This document shows, in pieces, positions 8,349 through 15,763 of a stretch of 64,000 nt of DNA. Below the pieces are notes generated by a model. It had not been told where the DNA came from. It saw only the letters and a program-made list of their open reading frames with translations, and did not search any database. The stretch spans positions 45,641 through 109,640 of the forward strand of contig CAZBTJ010000003.1 of NCBI GenBank assembly GCA_964494325.1. Direction: 5' to 3'. The DNA comes from JAIPFM01 sp964494325. Its GTDB lineage: Bacteria; Planctomycetota; Phycisphaerae; Sedimentisphaerales; Anaerobacaceae. The first letter of the stretch is position 1. Every line of letters begins with the position of its first letter. Made by a program: the position numbers and the translations under genes.

Positions 8349-8875
8349 ATTTGATCCTCCAGCCACGTTTTTAACTTGGCCAGACCGTAACGATACTGAC
8401 TGGCCACGGTATTTTGTGAAAGCCCAAGCATGCAGCTGATCTCCAAAAATGTGCGTTCACGGTATAATTTCAACACAAGCACGGTTCGCTGTTTTTCCGG
8501 CAGTGAATTCAAGGCCCAGACCATCTGATCAGGAAGATCAAAGTTCTGCTCTGAAGTTTTTGCCACAAGCCAGTCCGTGCCCTGATTTTGTCTTGCACGA
8601 TTTAGACGTTTTTTTAGCAGGGTTCTGGCTTGGTTTCTGGCCATCTGAAACAGATATGCCTTCAGGTTTTTTGCCTGACAAAGTCGGTCGCGTTTCTGAA
8701 CCAGTTTCATAAATACCTGTTGCAGGCAGTCTTCCGCATCCGGGCGAGACCCCAGAAAGCTCAACAAAAAGGCAAATAGATCGTCTGCATAGTCATCCCA
8801 TAGCCATTCCAAAGCCACAGGATCACCTGAAGCCACTGCCGTTTGAATCGCCTTGTCTCTTGTTGTTTTATCCAA
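8345..8875 (-). CDS. ECF-family RNA polymerase sigma factor
   Basis: 176 residues. Region 2 lies at about 20-85 (ALEWLWDDYADDLFAFLLSFLG, then DAEDCLQQVFMKL and LKAYLFQMARNQA). Region 4 with its helix-turn-helix lies at about 118-172 (LPEKQRTVLVLKLYRERTF, then EISCMLGLSQNTVASQYRYGLAKL). This is the standard two-domain ECF layout. The protein would redirect RNA polymerase to a small regulon, usually in response to envelope signals. No in-frame ATG precedes the domain, so the TTG at 8875 is used; the start is uncertain. It heads a three-gene cassette with two successive ATGA overlaps. Confidence 0.92.
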   Translation of the reverse strand: MDKTTRDKAIQTAVASGDPVALEWLWDDYADDLFAFLLSFLGSRPDAEDCLQQVFMKLVQKRDRLCQAKNLKAYLFQMARNQARTLLKKRLNRARQNQGTDWLVAKTSEQNFDLPDQMVWALNSLPEKQRTVLVLKLYRERTFLEISCMLGLSQNTVASQYRYGLAKLKTWLEDQI

Positions 8876-9015
8876 GCCTTGAATCCATAGGATTTAACCG
8901 GTTCATAACTATAGACTATGCCGCACCCCCGGATTTGTCTATATTTTCGAAAAAAAAGCAAATGGTCACATAACTGTCAGTTATGTTTTCTGTGAGAATT
9001 AAGAACAGGATCTGT

Positions 9016-9021
9016 TATAAT
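9016..9021 (+). promoter_or_regulatory. -10 element (TATAAT) upstream of the protease gene
   Basis: A consensus TATAAT lies 44 nt before the start at 9065. The -35 is weak (TGTGAG about 19 nt upstream). AAAGGAGGG precedes the ATG. Confidence 0.4.
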
Positions 9022-9064
9022 AAAACCTCTTTCTAAAATCACAATATAAAGGAGGGATCTCTAA

Positions 9065-10696
9065 ATGCCTCGAATGTTGTTTGGAGACATAAAGATACTT
9101 CAGATTGTTGTATTTGTGCTGCTTGTGCCGAGTGTGCAGGCTTCGCACCCTTATGACGACCCCAATCAGGCGGTTGAGGTTCAGTTGGGGGAAGTCTTTT
9201 CAGGGTCAAGCCGCGAGGCTACGGGCGAGGCCTTGAGTCATTGTGGGGTCAGAGATATTCGTGATGTGTGGCACTGTTACACGGCTGCAAATGACGGTTT
9301 GGTCAAAATTGAAATAGTCAGCAATACCTTTGATTCGATTCTCAGTGTATTTGATCCCTGTAGTATGGTAGAGCTGGCGTGCAATGACATGGCCTGCTAT
9401 TCGGGTCCCCCACAGGTCATGATGCAGGTGATTGCTGGCACAAAATTGTTGATTCGCGTGGCAGGGTATGCGAGGACCAGTGGGAATTATGAATTGTTGG
9501 TCTCTCGTGTGATGCCCGATGCCCTAACGTCGCCCTTGCTTCCTTTTCCTGCTGACCAGGCAGAGTACATTGGGACGAATACGGTGCTTCGCTGGGATGG
9601 CGTGATTCCAAAGCCTAACCGCGTGCGGAGAATGGCTGTTTCTGATGCCAAGGCCGGGGTTGCACGGGCTGGTATGATACCCATGACGATTTATGGCCAG
9701 GATGATCGTGAGGACGAATACGAAGTCGAGGATGCCAACCGCTTGGCAGCGGGTCAGGCCGTGGGCATGATTATGTATCCGGAAAACATATTGGACAATG
9801 GCGATGGTACAGTGACTCTCTTCAGCGGGACGTTGGGTGAGGAGCATGCTCTTTTAACAGGACGGATACTCTGCCCGGAAGAGCGTTTTCGTGAGCAGCC
9901 TGCGCCGGGATCAGCCACTGGCTTTTTGGTGGCACCTCAGATCCTGGCCACAGCGGGACATGTGGTGGCCTGTGCCAGTACATTTGGCCTGGATGAAGTG
10001 GTTGTGTTTGATTTTGTGATGGCAGATTCGAATACACCGGCGATTGTGGTCAAAGCGGAAAACATCTATGCCATGGAGAAGGTGTTGGCGTATGGTGATG
10101 GTTTTCCGGACTGGGCCCTGATTCAATTGGACCGGGCTGTGACAGATCGTCAGCCTTTGTATTTGCGCAGGCAGGGGCGATTGTCAGATGATGTGAATGA
10201 TCTTCTGGTGATTGGCCATCCTCTGGGTTTGCCACGTAAATATAGTGGGCATGGCCAGGTGCTTGGTAATGATGAGCCTGCTTTCTTTGAAACGGACCTG
10301 GACGTTAACGGTGGCAGTTCCGGGTCGCCTGTGCTGGACCCGAATACGCTGGAGGTAGAAGGTATCTTGTTCGCGGGGAATGAGGACTTTGTGCCCAGTG
10401 AGGCCTATGGAGGGCTCTGTGATTGTTCACTGATCTGCTCGGATGAACAGGGCAATTGCGATGGTTGGGAGTGGGTGACACGATCTACGTTCTTTAGCCG
10501 TATTGTGCCAGTCTATGATGTGGCCTTGGGTAAAGATTCAAACGTATTAATGCCTGTGGCCACCAATCAGAATGTTCCGATACTTGTGCCCGAGGGCCTC
10601 GAAGCCAACACGACCTATTTTTGGCAGGTCCAAGCCCACACTGTAGAGGGCACTGTCATTAGCCCAGTTTGGTCCTTCACGACGATCGGGGAATAA
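9065..10696 (+). CDS. Secreted trypsin-fold serine protease with PPC-like and FN3-like domains
   Basis: 543 residues. A signal peptide ends near residue 27 (VPSVQA-SHP). A beta domain at about 30-150 resembles bacterial pre-peptidase C-terminal (PPC) domains (V-W-H-C-Y-T, then SGNYELLVSR). The trypsin-like domain at about 270-450 has a plausible triad: His299 (ATAGHVV), Asp349 (FPDWALIQLD) and Ser419 (NGGSSGSPV). The C-terminal ~50 residues end in a fibronectin-III-like strand pair (NTTYFWQVQAH, then GTVISPVWSFTT). Several Cys pairs suggest an exported, disulfide-bonded protein. It stands alone, with AAAGGAGGG upstream. Substrate unknown; the FN3-like end may aid surface binding. Confidence 0.85.
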   Translation: MPRMLFGDIKILQIVVFVLLVPSVQASHPYDDPNQAVEVQLGEVFSGSSREATGEALSHCGVRDIRDVWHCYTAANDGLVKIEIVSNTFDSILSVFDPCSMVELACNDMACYSGPPQVMMQVIAGTKLLIRVAGYARTSGNYELLVSRVMPDALTSPLLPFPADQAEYIGTNTVLRWDGVIPKPNRVRRMAVSDAKAGVARAGMIPMTIYGQDDREDEYEVEDANRLAAGQAVGMIMYPENILDNGDGTVTLFSGTLGEEHALLTGRILCPEERFREQPAPGSATGFLVAPQILATAGHVVACASTFGLDEVVVFDFVMADSNTPAIVVKAENIYAMEKVLAYGDGFPDWALIQLDRAVTDRQPLYLRRQGRLSDDVNDLLVIGHPLGLPRKYSGHGQVLGNDEPAFFETDLDVNGGSSGSPVLDPNTLEVEGILFAGNEDFVPSEAYGGLCDCSLICSDEQGNCDGWEWVTRSTFFSRIVPVYDVALGKDSNVLMPVATNQNVPILVPEGLEANTTYFWQVQAHTVEGTVISPVWSFTTIGE

Positions 10697-10699
10697 AAA

Positions 10700-10723
10700 A
10701 GGCTTGTCCCGAAAGACAAGCCT
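10700..10723. terminator. Bidirectional terminator between protease and GT35 genes
   Basis: A perfect 9-bp stem (AGGCTTGTC at 10700-10708, GACAAGCCT at 10715-10723) lies between convergent genes. The A run on its left gives a T6 run on the minus strand, so it best serves the minus-strand gene ending at 10762. Confidence 0.8.
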
Positions 10724-10761
10724 CACCTAAAAATAAATCACGAATAACCCACAACGATTCT

Positions 10762-12654
10762 CTACGCAATCTTCCCTTGAAACTTGGCCTGTGCTTTGAA
10801 GTTCTTCAGGGAAACCGTGTCGCAGAGTTGTTCGGGTGTTAGATTCTTTTGACGGTCTGAAATGGCCTGGGCATAGACATACGCATAACGAGCTTCCATG
10901 GCCTTGGCTGTCACTTTAATACTGCTGAGATACGCCTGAAGTTTCATGTTTTGCCAGCGTGTGTCACCTTCCTCATGATGAGCGTAGTATAATTCTGAGA
11001 GTATGCTCAGTTTGTCAAAAATGTCCTTGGGGGCAATTTCGAAGAACTCTTTGTTGTTGATATAGGGACCAATGAGCATGCCGCTCTTGTTGTCTTCCAG
11101 ATACTCAGGAGGTCCACCGCTGTACATGGCAATATTAAGGTTGCCGTTGCGAGCCGTTCGCTGATCGCTTGTACCGCACGCTTCCTTATTCGGTTGTGGA
11201 CAGTTGACGCAGATGTCGGCGCCAATGGCTTGGTATCTCAGCAGGTGGGTGTCACATCCGGGTACAAACACGAAACGTCCTTTGAGATTGGGATATTCCA
11301 TCCATTCGAGAAATTCCTCGACCCAATATTCTTCATGGGCATTTTGTGGGGCAATGCCGCCAATCACGATCTGCATACCAAGGCCTGGCATCGTGCCCCA
11401 CTGGGTCTCTATGGTTTGGTCACGATCTGCACAGATCATATGTACAATGTCTTTAAGAATTGGGTACTGACTCTTGTATTCCACCATACGACGTACGAGC
11501 CAGAGGGTTGGTTTGTCTAGGTCAAGGCCAATGCCACTTTCCGTGATCATGTCACCCCGGCGATTTGTCAGACCTGCGGTACGATTGCGGATTTCTTCAA
11601 AGGCTTGCTGTTTTCCCAATTGTGTGAAGGCCATTAAATCGGCGGGTGTGGGCGTGATGCCTTTTTGTTCCATGTCCAGGAGTTCATCGAGTACCCAGGT
11701 GTCACCTGACCCATTCAGGATCGGCACAATGTGTTTGTTCTGACCTGGAAACAAGGCTCGGGTGGCGCGTGCGTGTTCAGCACTCACAGCATTGGCTGCG
11801 CTGCATATTTCCAAAGCCCCCTTGGAAAAGTCAATCATGATCTTGCCATCTGATTCCACAATGAACTTTTTCCATAACCATTGCCAGCTGTTGGGTGGGA
11901 AACGCATGAGGTATCTGGCACGGCCCTCGTCATTGCTGGCCAATTCACTGATATCAAAGACCTCCAGACCGGCCGGTACAACAGTATGGTTGGTATAGAT
12001 GATCGCGGTTTTTTCAAAGGTGGGGTCACCCCGAGTAATGGCCGCTGCCACGGCTACGTGGCCTTCGTTAATGAGCAGGGCGTCCGGGACGAGTCGAAGT
12101 TCTGTAAACAGTTTGATGACGCATTGGGCAAAGACAGTTTCCTGAAGAAAACGGTGTCTCCGCCCGTTTTTATGTGTGGCATTGTCGGGGTAAAGCACAT
12201 CAAATACATCGGGGCAGTTGAACATGTACAAGGGTGTGCCGCCTCGATTAATACAAAAGACCTCTACCGTGTAACGAATTTCTTGACTGGGATTATACGT
12301 GTTGAATCCCCACACCTCCAAACGCATGGGTTGATCATCTTCGTTCATAACCTGGACGAGCGGCTGCCCCTTATAGGAAACTTCCTTATAGGATAACGTT
12401 TGTCGACCATGGTGAATGTACTGAACGAGACGTTTGTGGTAGAGTGGCATGCAACCCAGGGCATTGTGCATTCCTGTGGCTGACAGGCCTTCAAGTTTGT
12501 CACCGAAGTATACACCGAGTCCACCTTTGGTATTGGCTTCACGCGAATCACCAGTGAGTTCTGGGATATATCCTTCCATGGACACAGTGGCAATAAGTTT
12601 GTGACGAAGCGACGGAACATTTTGATCAATCCATGTGCCATTGTTATTCTTCAT
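10762..12654 (-). CDS. Alpha-glucan phosphorylase-like GT35 protein lacking the PLP lysine
   Basis: 630 residues. GT35 marks are present: TKGGLGVYFGDKLEGLS near residue 44, LINEGHVA, TNHTVVPAGLEVF, VRRMVEYKSQ (the Arg and Lys that contact phosphate in phosphorylases) and NKEACGTSDQRTARNGN near 490. In active phosphorylases that last motif reads E-A-S-G-T-x-x-M-K-x-x-x-N-G, with Lys bound to pyridoxal phosphate; here that place holds Arg499. The codons were checked directly on the complementary strand. It may use another mechanism, for example as a retaining glucosyltransferase, or have lost activity. The length is near the short bacterial phosphorylases (700-850) but lower. GGAG lies about 12 nt before the ATG and a strong hairpin lies further up. 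A role in glycogen metabolism is inferred. Confidence 0.8.
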   Translation of the reverse strand: MKNNNGTWIDQNVPSLRHKLIATVSMEGYIPELTGDSREANTKGGLGVYFGDKLEGLSATGMHNALGCMPLYHKRLVQYIHHGRQTLSYKEVSYKGQPLVQVMNEDDQPMRLEVWGFNTYNPSQEIRYTVEVFCINRGGTPLYMFNCPDVFDVLYPDNATHKNGRRHRFLQETVFAQCVIKLFTELRLVPDALLINEGHVAVAAAITRGDPTFEKTAIIYTNHTVVPAGLEVFDISELASNDEGRARYLMRFPPNSWQWLWKKFIVESDGKIMIDFSKGALEICSAANAVSAEHARATRALFPGQNKHIVPILNGSGDTWVLDELLDMEQKGITPTPADLMAFTQLGKQQAFEEIRNRTAGLTNRRGDMITESGIGLDLDKPTLWLVRRMVEYKSQYPILKDIVHMICADRDQTIETQWGTMPGLGMQIVIGGIAPQNAHEEYWVEEFLEWMEYPNLKGRFVFVPGCDTHLLRYQAIGADICVNCPQPNKEACGTSDQRTARNGNLNIAMYSGGPPEYLEDNKSGMLIGPYINNKEFFEIAPKDIFDKLSILSELYYAHHEEGDTRWQNMKLQAYLSSIKVTAKAMEARYAYVYAQAISDRQKNLTPEQLCDTVSLKNFKAQAKFQGKIA

Positions 12655-12686
12655 ATGACTCGGCTCCGTTCCTATTGAATAGAAAA

Positions 12687-12718
12687 GGCGATCGTGACAG
12701 TGAATGTCACCAATCGCC
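12687..12718 (-). promoter_or_regulatory. Strong hairpin in the 5' leader of the GT35 gene
   Basis: GGCGAT (12687-12692) pairs with ATCGCC (12713-12718) and GTGACA with TGTCAC inside, with a 5-nt loop. On the minus strand it is followed by TTTTCTATTC, about 30 nt before the GT35 start. It could act as an attenuator-type terminator or an RNA stability element. Confidence 0.5.
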
Positions 12719-13094
12719 TCGTTTCGATTTTATGAGAGATGTCTGGACAGGTAATCATTGTCTTATTCATCCTTATAAAACATAGCTTCAATCCATCTGA
12801 AACTTGACTTTAATGATACACCTGAAACTTTGAAATATCAATGAGGATAACGCGTGTTCGCAGGGGTCAAAAGCCTAGGGTGTTTTGAGACACATAGTTC
12901 GTCCAATAATAACTTAAAATGGTTTTGGTGCGATATGTATAGTCCTGAGAAAGGTTGTATTATCGGGCAAGGAAAAAGTGAAATATTCCAAAAAAAAGAG
13001 GTATAAACTTTGCAAAAATGATCATTGATTTCAATGGCATATCACACGATGATAGCGTTTGTAAAAAAGATGTTCATCTGTCGGGAATTGATCA
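12719..13094. other. Intergenic region between divergent genes
   Basis: About 375 bp of AT-rich DNA between the minus-strand GT35 gene and the plus-strand gene at 13095. Promoters for both must lie here, but no -35/-10 pair stands out. A reading frame from 13025 overlaps the next gene in another frame and is judged a shadow. Confidence 0.4.
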
Positions 13095-13433
13095 ATGAAA
13101 ATCCTGGACTCCGAAATAAACATAGATGCTGGAAAGTATCTGCTATTCAAGAAGCACTGGATCATGCTAATCCTATTGATTGGTACGGCATTGATGGATG
13201 CTGTGTCAACAACGTACTTCATGCTTCAAACGGGCCCAGATTCAGAAATGAACTGGGTGGTTCGTGTGTTGAGTTTGGGGTATGGACCGATCATTGGTCC
13301 CTTGTTGGGGAAAATATATCAGATATTTGCCGTGTGGGTGATTAGTGTGATGGTGCCTCGTTTAACTCGTTTTATCTGTTTAACGGTGATACTTTTTAAT
13401 GCGTATGCATTCTTCTTTAATTTTCGGCTGTAA
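13095..13433 (+). CDS. Small three-helix membrane protein (DUF5658-like)
   Basis: 112 residues with three likely membrane helices (about 21-42, 62-85 and 92-108). The first helix carries D-A-x-S-T-T-Y and is followed by a G-P-D-S-E-M-N-W segment. This resembles the D...T...E-x-N pattern of DUF5658 proteins, small membrane proteins of unknown role. The start is the ATG after GGGAATTGATCA; the SD is weak. The protein-like hydrophobic pattern supports this frame over the overlapping one. No operon partner. Confidence 0.6.
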   Translation: MKILDSEINIDAGKYLLFKKHWIMLILLIGTALMDAVSTTYFMLQTGPDSEMNWVVRVLSLGYGPIIGPLLGKIYQIFAVWVISVMVPRLTRFICLTVILFNAYAFFFNFRL

Positions 13434-13476
13434 CCGTCTCTGAATTAGGACGAACACGAATCTCTTTTGTGCGAAA

Positions 13477-13562
13477 CCAGTCTGAGCGACGCTACGGAGC
13501 TGGATCAGAGTTCACACCGTGCAGGTTTGGATGGTTGTTGGCCGGAGCCACATTTTGACTGG
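13477..13562 (+). other. Inverted-repeat-rich region upstream of ahcY
   Basis: CCAGTC (13477-13482) could pair with GACTGG (13557-13562), enclosing TCTGA/TCAGA and AGCG/CGCT pairings. It resembles a folded leader, but a good promoter lies after it (13576-13604), so it may belong to the 3' end of the preceding transcript or be chance. Confidence 0.25.
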
Positions 13563-13575
13563 ACTCAGGTTAAGA

Positions 13576-13604
13576 TTGAAAATTCTAAGGATTTGTACTA
13601 TAGT
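13576..13604 (+). promoter_or_regulatory. Sigma-70-type promoter of ahcY
   Basis: TTGAAA (13576-13581), a 17-nt spacer, TATAGT (13599-13604). Start of transcription would be near 13611, giving a ~33-nt leader to the ATG at 13644, with AAAGGA as SD. Confidence 0.7.
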
Positions 13605-13643
13605 ATCCCAAAATTGGAAAAAAACCATTGAAAGGAACCCTAA

Positions 13644-15092
13644 ATGGAAGGTGTAGTTAACAAAAGTCATGATGTGGCACGCCTGGATTCGGCACTGGCT
13701 CACAAAATAGCCGATATAAGTTTGGCCCAATGGGGGCGAAAAGAAATGCAACTTGCTGAAAACGAGATGCCAGGCCTCATGGCAACTCGTATAAAATATG
13801 GCAAAGACAAGCCTCTCGCAGGCCTCAAGGTCATGGGGTCTTTGCATATGACGATTCAGACCGCCATGCTTATCGAAACCCTGGAGGTGTTAGGCGCTGA
13901 CGTACGTTGGGCTTCCTGTAATATCTTCTCGACCCAGGACCACGCTGCTGCGACTATTGCCGAGGCCGGTCGAACTCCCGTATTTGCCTGGAAGGGCGAG
14001 AGGTTGGAAGAATACTGGTGGTGCACAGAGCAGGCTTTGACTTGGCCCGATGGTTCAGGCCCCGATCTGATTGTAGACGATGGCGGCGATGCAACTCTGT
14101 TTGTGGTATGGGGTATGAAGGTAGAAAAGGACCCCTCCCTGCTGGATAAAGCCTATGATAACCATGAATTCCAGATCGTAATTGATCGTCTCAGGGCCAG
14201 CATTCAGAATGATGCTAAAAAATGGACCGGGATTGGTGCGAATATTCGTGGCGTGTCTGAAGAAACGACCACCGGTGTGAATCGTCTTTATCAAATGCAA
14301 GACTCGGGCGAATTGCCATTTCCGGCCATTAATGTCAACGATTCCGTGACGAAATCCAAGTTTGACAATCTGTATGGTTGTCGTGAGTCTTTGGCTGACG
14401 GGATCAAGCGTGCCACGGACATTATGGTGGCAGGTAAGATCGTGGTGGTTTGTGGTTATGGTGATGTGGGCAAGGGCTGTGCCCATTCAATGAAGGCACT
14501 TGGTGCTCGTGTGTTGGTCACTGAGATTGACCCGATTTGTGCATTACAGGCCACCATGGAAGGCTATGAAGTCACCACAATAGAGGACGGTGCCTCTCAA
14601 GGTGACATTTTTGTGACCACCACAGGCAATTACCATGTGATCACTGGGGATCATATGGAACAGATGAAAAATGAAGCCATTGTGTGCAATATTGGCCATT
14701 TTGACAATGAAATCGACACCTTGTATCTCAACGAGACGCCCGAGTGCACGAGGCAGGAAATTAAGCCTCAGGTGGACAAGTGGACTCTCAAGAGTGGTCG
14801 ATCCATCCTTCTTTTGGCTGAAGGGCGTTTGGTCAACCTAGGATGTGCCACAGGACATCCCAGCTTTGTGATGAGTAATAGCTTTACAAATCAGTGCTTG
14901 GCTCAGATTATGCTGGCCAAGGAAGATTTGAAGGTCAACGTGTACACGCTGCCCAAGAAATTGGATGAAGAAGTGGCTCGTTTGCATCTGGAACGTCTGG
15001 GTGCCAAGCTGACGACATTAACGAAGACTCAGGCTGATTACATTAATGTGCCTGTTGAAGGTCCGTACAAACCCGAGCATTATCGCTATTGA
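13644..15092 (+). CDS. ahcY: Adenosylhomocysteinase (S-adenosylhomocysteine hydrolase)
   Basis: 482 residues. It hydrolyses S-adenosylhomocysteine to adenosine and homocysteine in the cytoplasm, keeping methylation going. Seen: the substrate-domain segment LAGLKVMGSLHMTIQTAMLIETL, WASCNIFSTQDHAAA, VNDSVTKSKFDNLYGCRES, the NAD-binding loop VVVCGYGDVGKGCAHSMKALGA, and the family's C-terminal end QADYINVPVEGPYKPEHYRY. The length matches the longer bacterial form (~470-480). AAAGGA precedes the ATG, with a clear promoter and terminator, so it is a single-gene unit. Confidence 0.98.
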   Translation: MEGVVNKSHDVARLDSALAHKIADISLAQWGRKEMQLAENEMPGLMATRIKYGKDKPLAGLKVMGSLHMTIQTAMLIETLEVLGADVRWASCNIFSTQDHAAATIAEAGRTPVFAWKGERLEEYWWCTEQALTWPDGSGPDLIVDDGGDATLFVVWGMKVEKDPSLLDKAYDNHEFQIVIDRLRASIQNDAKKWTGIGANIRGVSEETTTGVNRLYQMQDSGELPFPAINVNDSVTKSKFDNLYGCRESLADGIKRATDIMVAGKIVVVCGYGDVGKGCAHSMKALGARVLVTEIDPICALQATMEGYEVTTIEDGASQGDIFVTTTGNYHVITGDHMEQMKNEAIVCNIGHFDNEIDTLYLNETPECTRQEIKPQVDKWTLKSGRSILLLAEGRLVNLGCATGHPSFVMSNSFTNQCLAQIMLAKEDLKVNVYTLPKKLDEEVARLHLERLGAKLTTLTKTQADYINVPVEGPYKPEHYRY

Positions 15093-15123
15093 CAGCAAGC
15101 AATGCTTATTGAACGCCTCTACA

Positions 15124-15150
15124 AAGCCGGCCTCTGAGCCGGCTTTTTTT
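15124..15150 (+). terminator. Intrinsic terminator of ahcY
   Basis: AAGCCGGC (15124-15131) pairs with GCCGGCTT (15138-15145), followed by a T7 run. Confidence 0.92.
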
Positions 15151-15259
15151 ATGCATAAAAGCAAGCAACCTTGTGATTGCATCATTCGTTTCATTGCTTA
15201 TAATAGTGAAAACTTGGTTTTAATAATCCAAGTTGCGATAAAAGGGAAAGGTGCTTCTA

Positions 15260-15496
15260 ATGGCAGTATTGTTCAAAGAGTTTACCAGGCCGGCTTTTTC
15301 TGGAAACACAGACGAGCTCAAGAGGAAGGTCGTCAAGTTCTGTAATACGGATATCAAGGGGTTTCGCGTGATATCAATTTCGGAAGCCAAGGGTATGACG
15401 GATGATTTTTACCGTATCACAGTCTGGTATGATGATGATTCGGAACGATTTGAGCAACTTATGGCCGAGACGCACATTCAGGATGCCATAGAATAA
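15260..15496 (+). CDS. Small conserved-looking hypothetical protein
   Basis: About 78 residues, mixed alpha/beta, acidic, without signal peptide or membrane helix. The end (DDFYRITVWYDDDSERFEQLMAE) looks like a small ferredoxin-like or ACT-type fold, but no family is recognised. ATG 15260 is chosen because GGAAAGG lies about 10 nt upstream; a GTG at 15251 is possible. It stands alone after the ahcY terminator. Confidence 0.6.
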   Translation: MAVLFKEFTRPAFSGNTDELKRKVVKFCNTDIKGFRVISISEAKGMTDDFYRITVWYDDDSERFEQLMAETHIQDAIE

Positions 15497-15763
15497 CACG
15501 CCCCCTCTCGACACTACTCCGGTTTTTGTCCCAATCACGCAGGAAAACTAAAAAGTTTTGCAGGTTACTGCAATGTCTTATAATAATCCTTGCCCATTAG
15601 TATACCTAAATGGTATATATCTACTGCATCAGTATTGAAAAGGGGGTTATTAGGAATATTGGGTCGTCGGTGGTAAAGATTTCTATTTTACGGATCTTTA
15701 GCTGATTTGGAGCATGTTAACGGTGATACAAGCTATCATCTGGGTAAATGGAAAGGGATTGGG

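Noticed and set aside
13025..13345. Plus-strand frame overlapping the DUF5658-like gene
   Set aside because: No family pattern, weaker start, and overlaps a frame with three clear membrane helices.
13477..13562. SAH riboswitch upstream of ahcY
   Set aside because: The conserved SAH-motif core could not be found, and a good promoter lies between this region and the gene.
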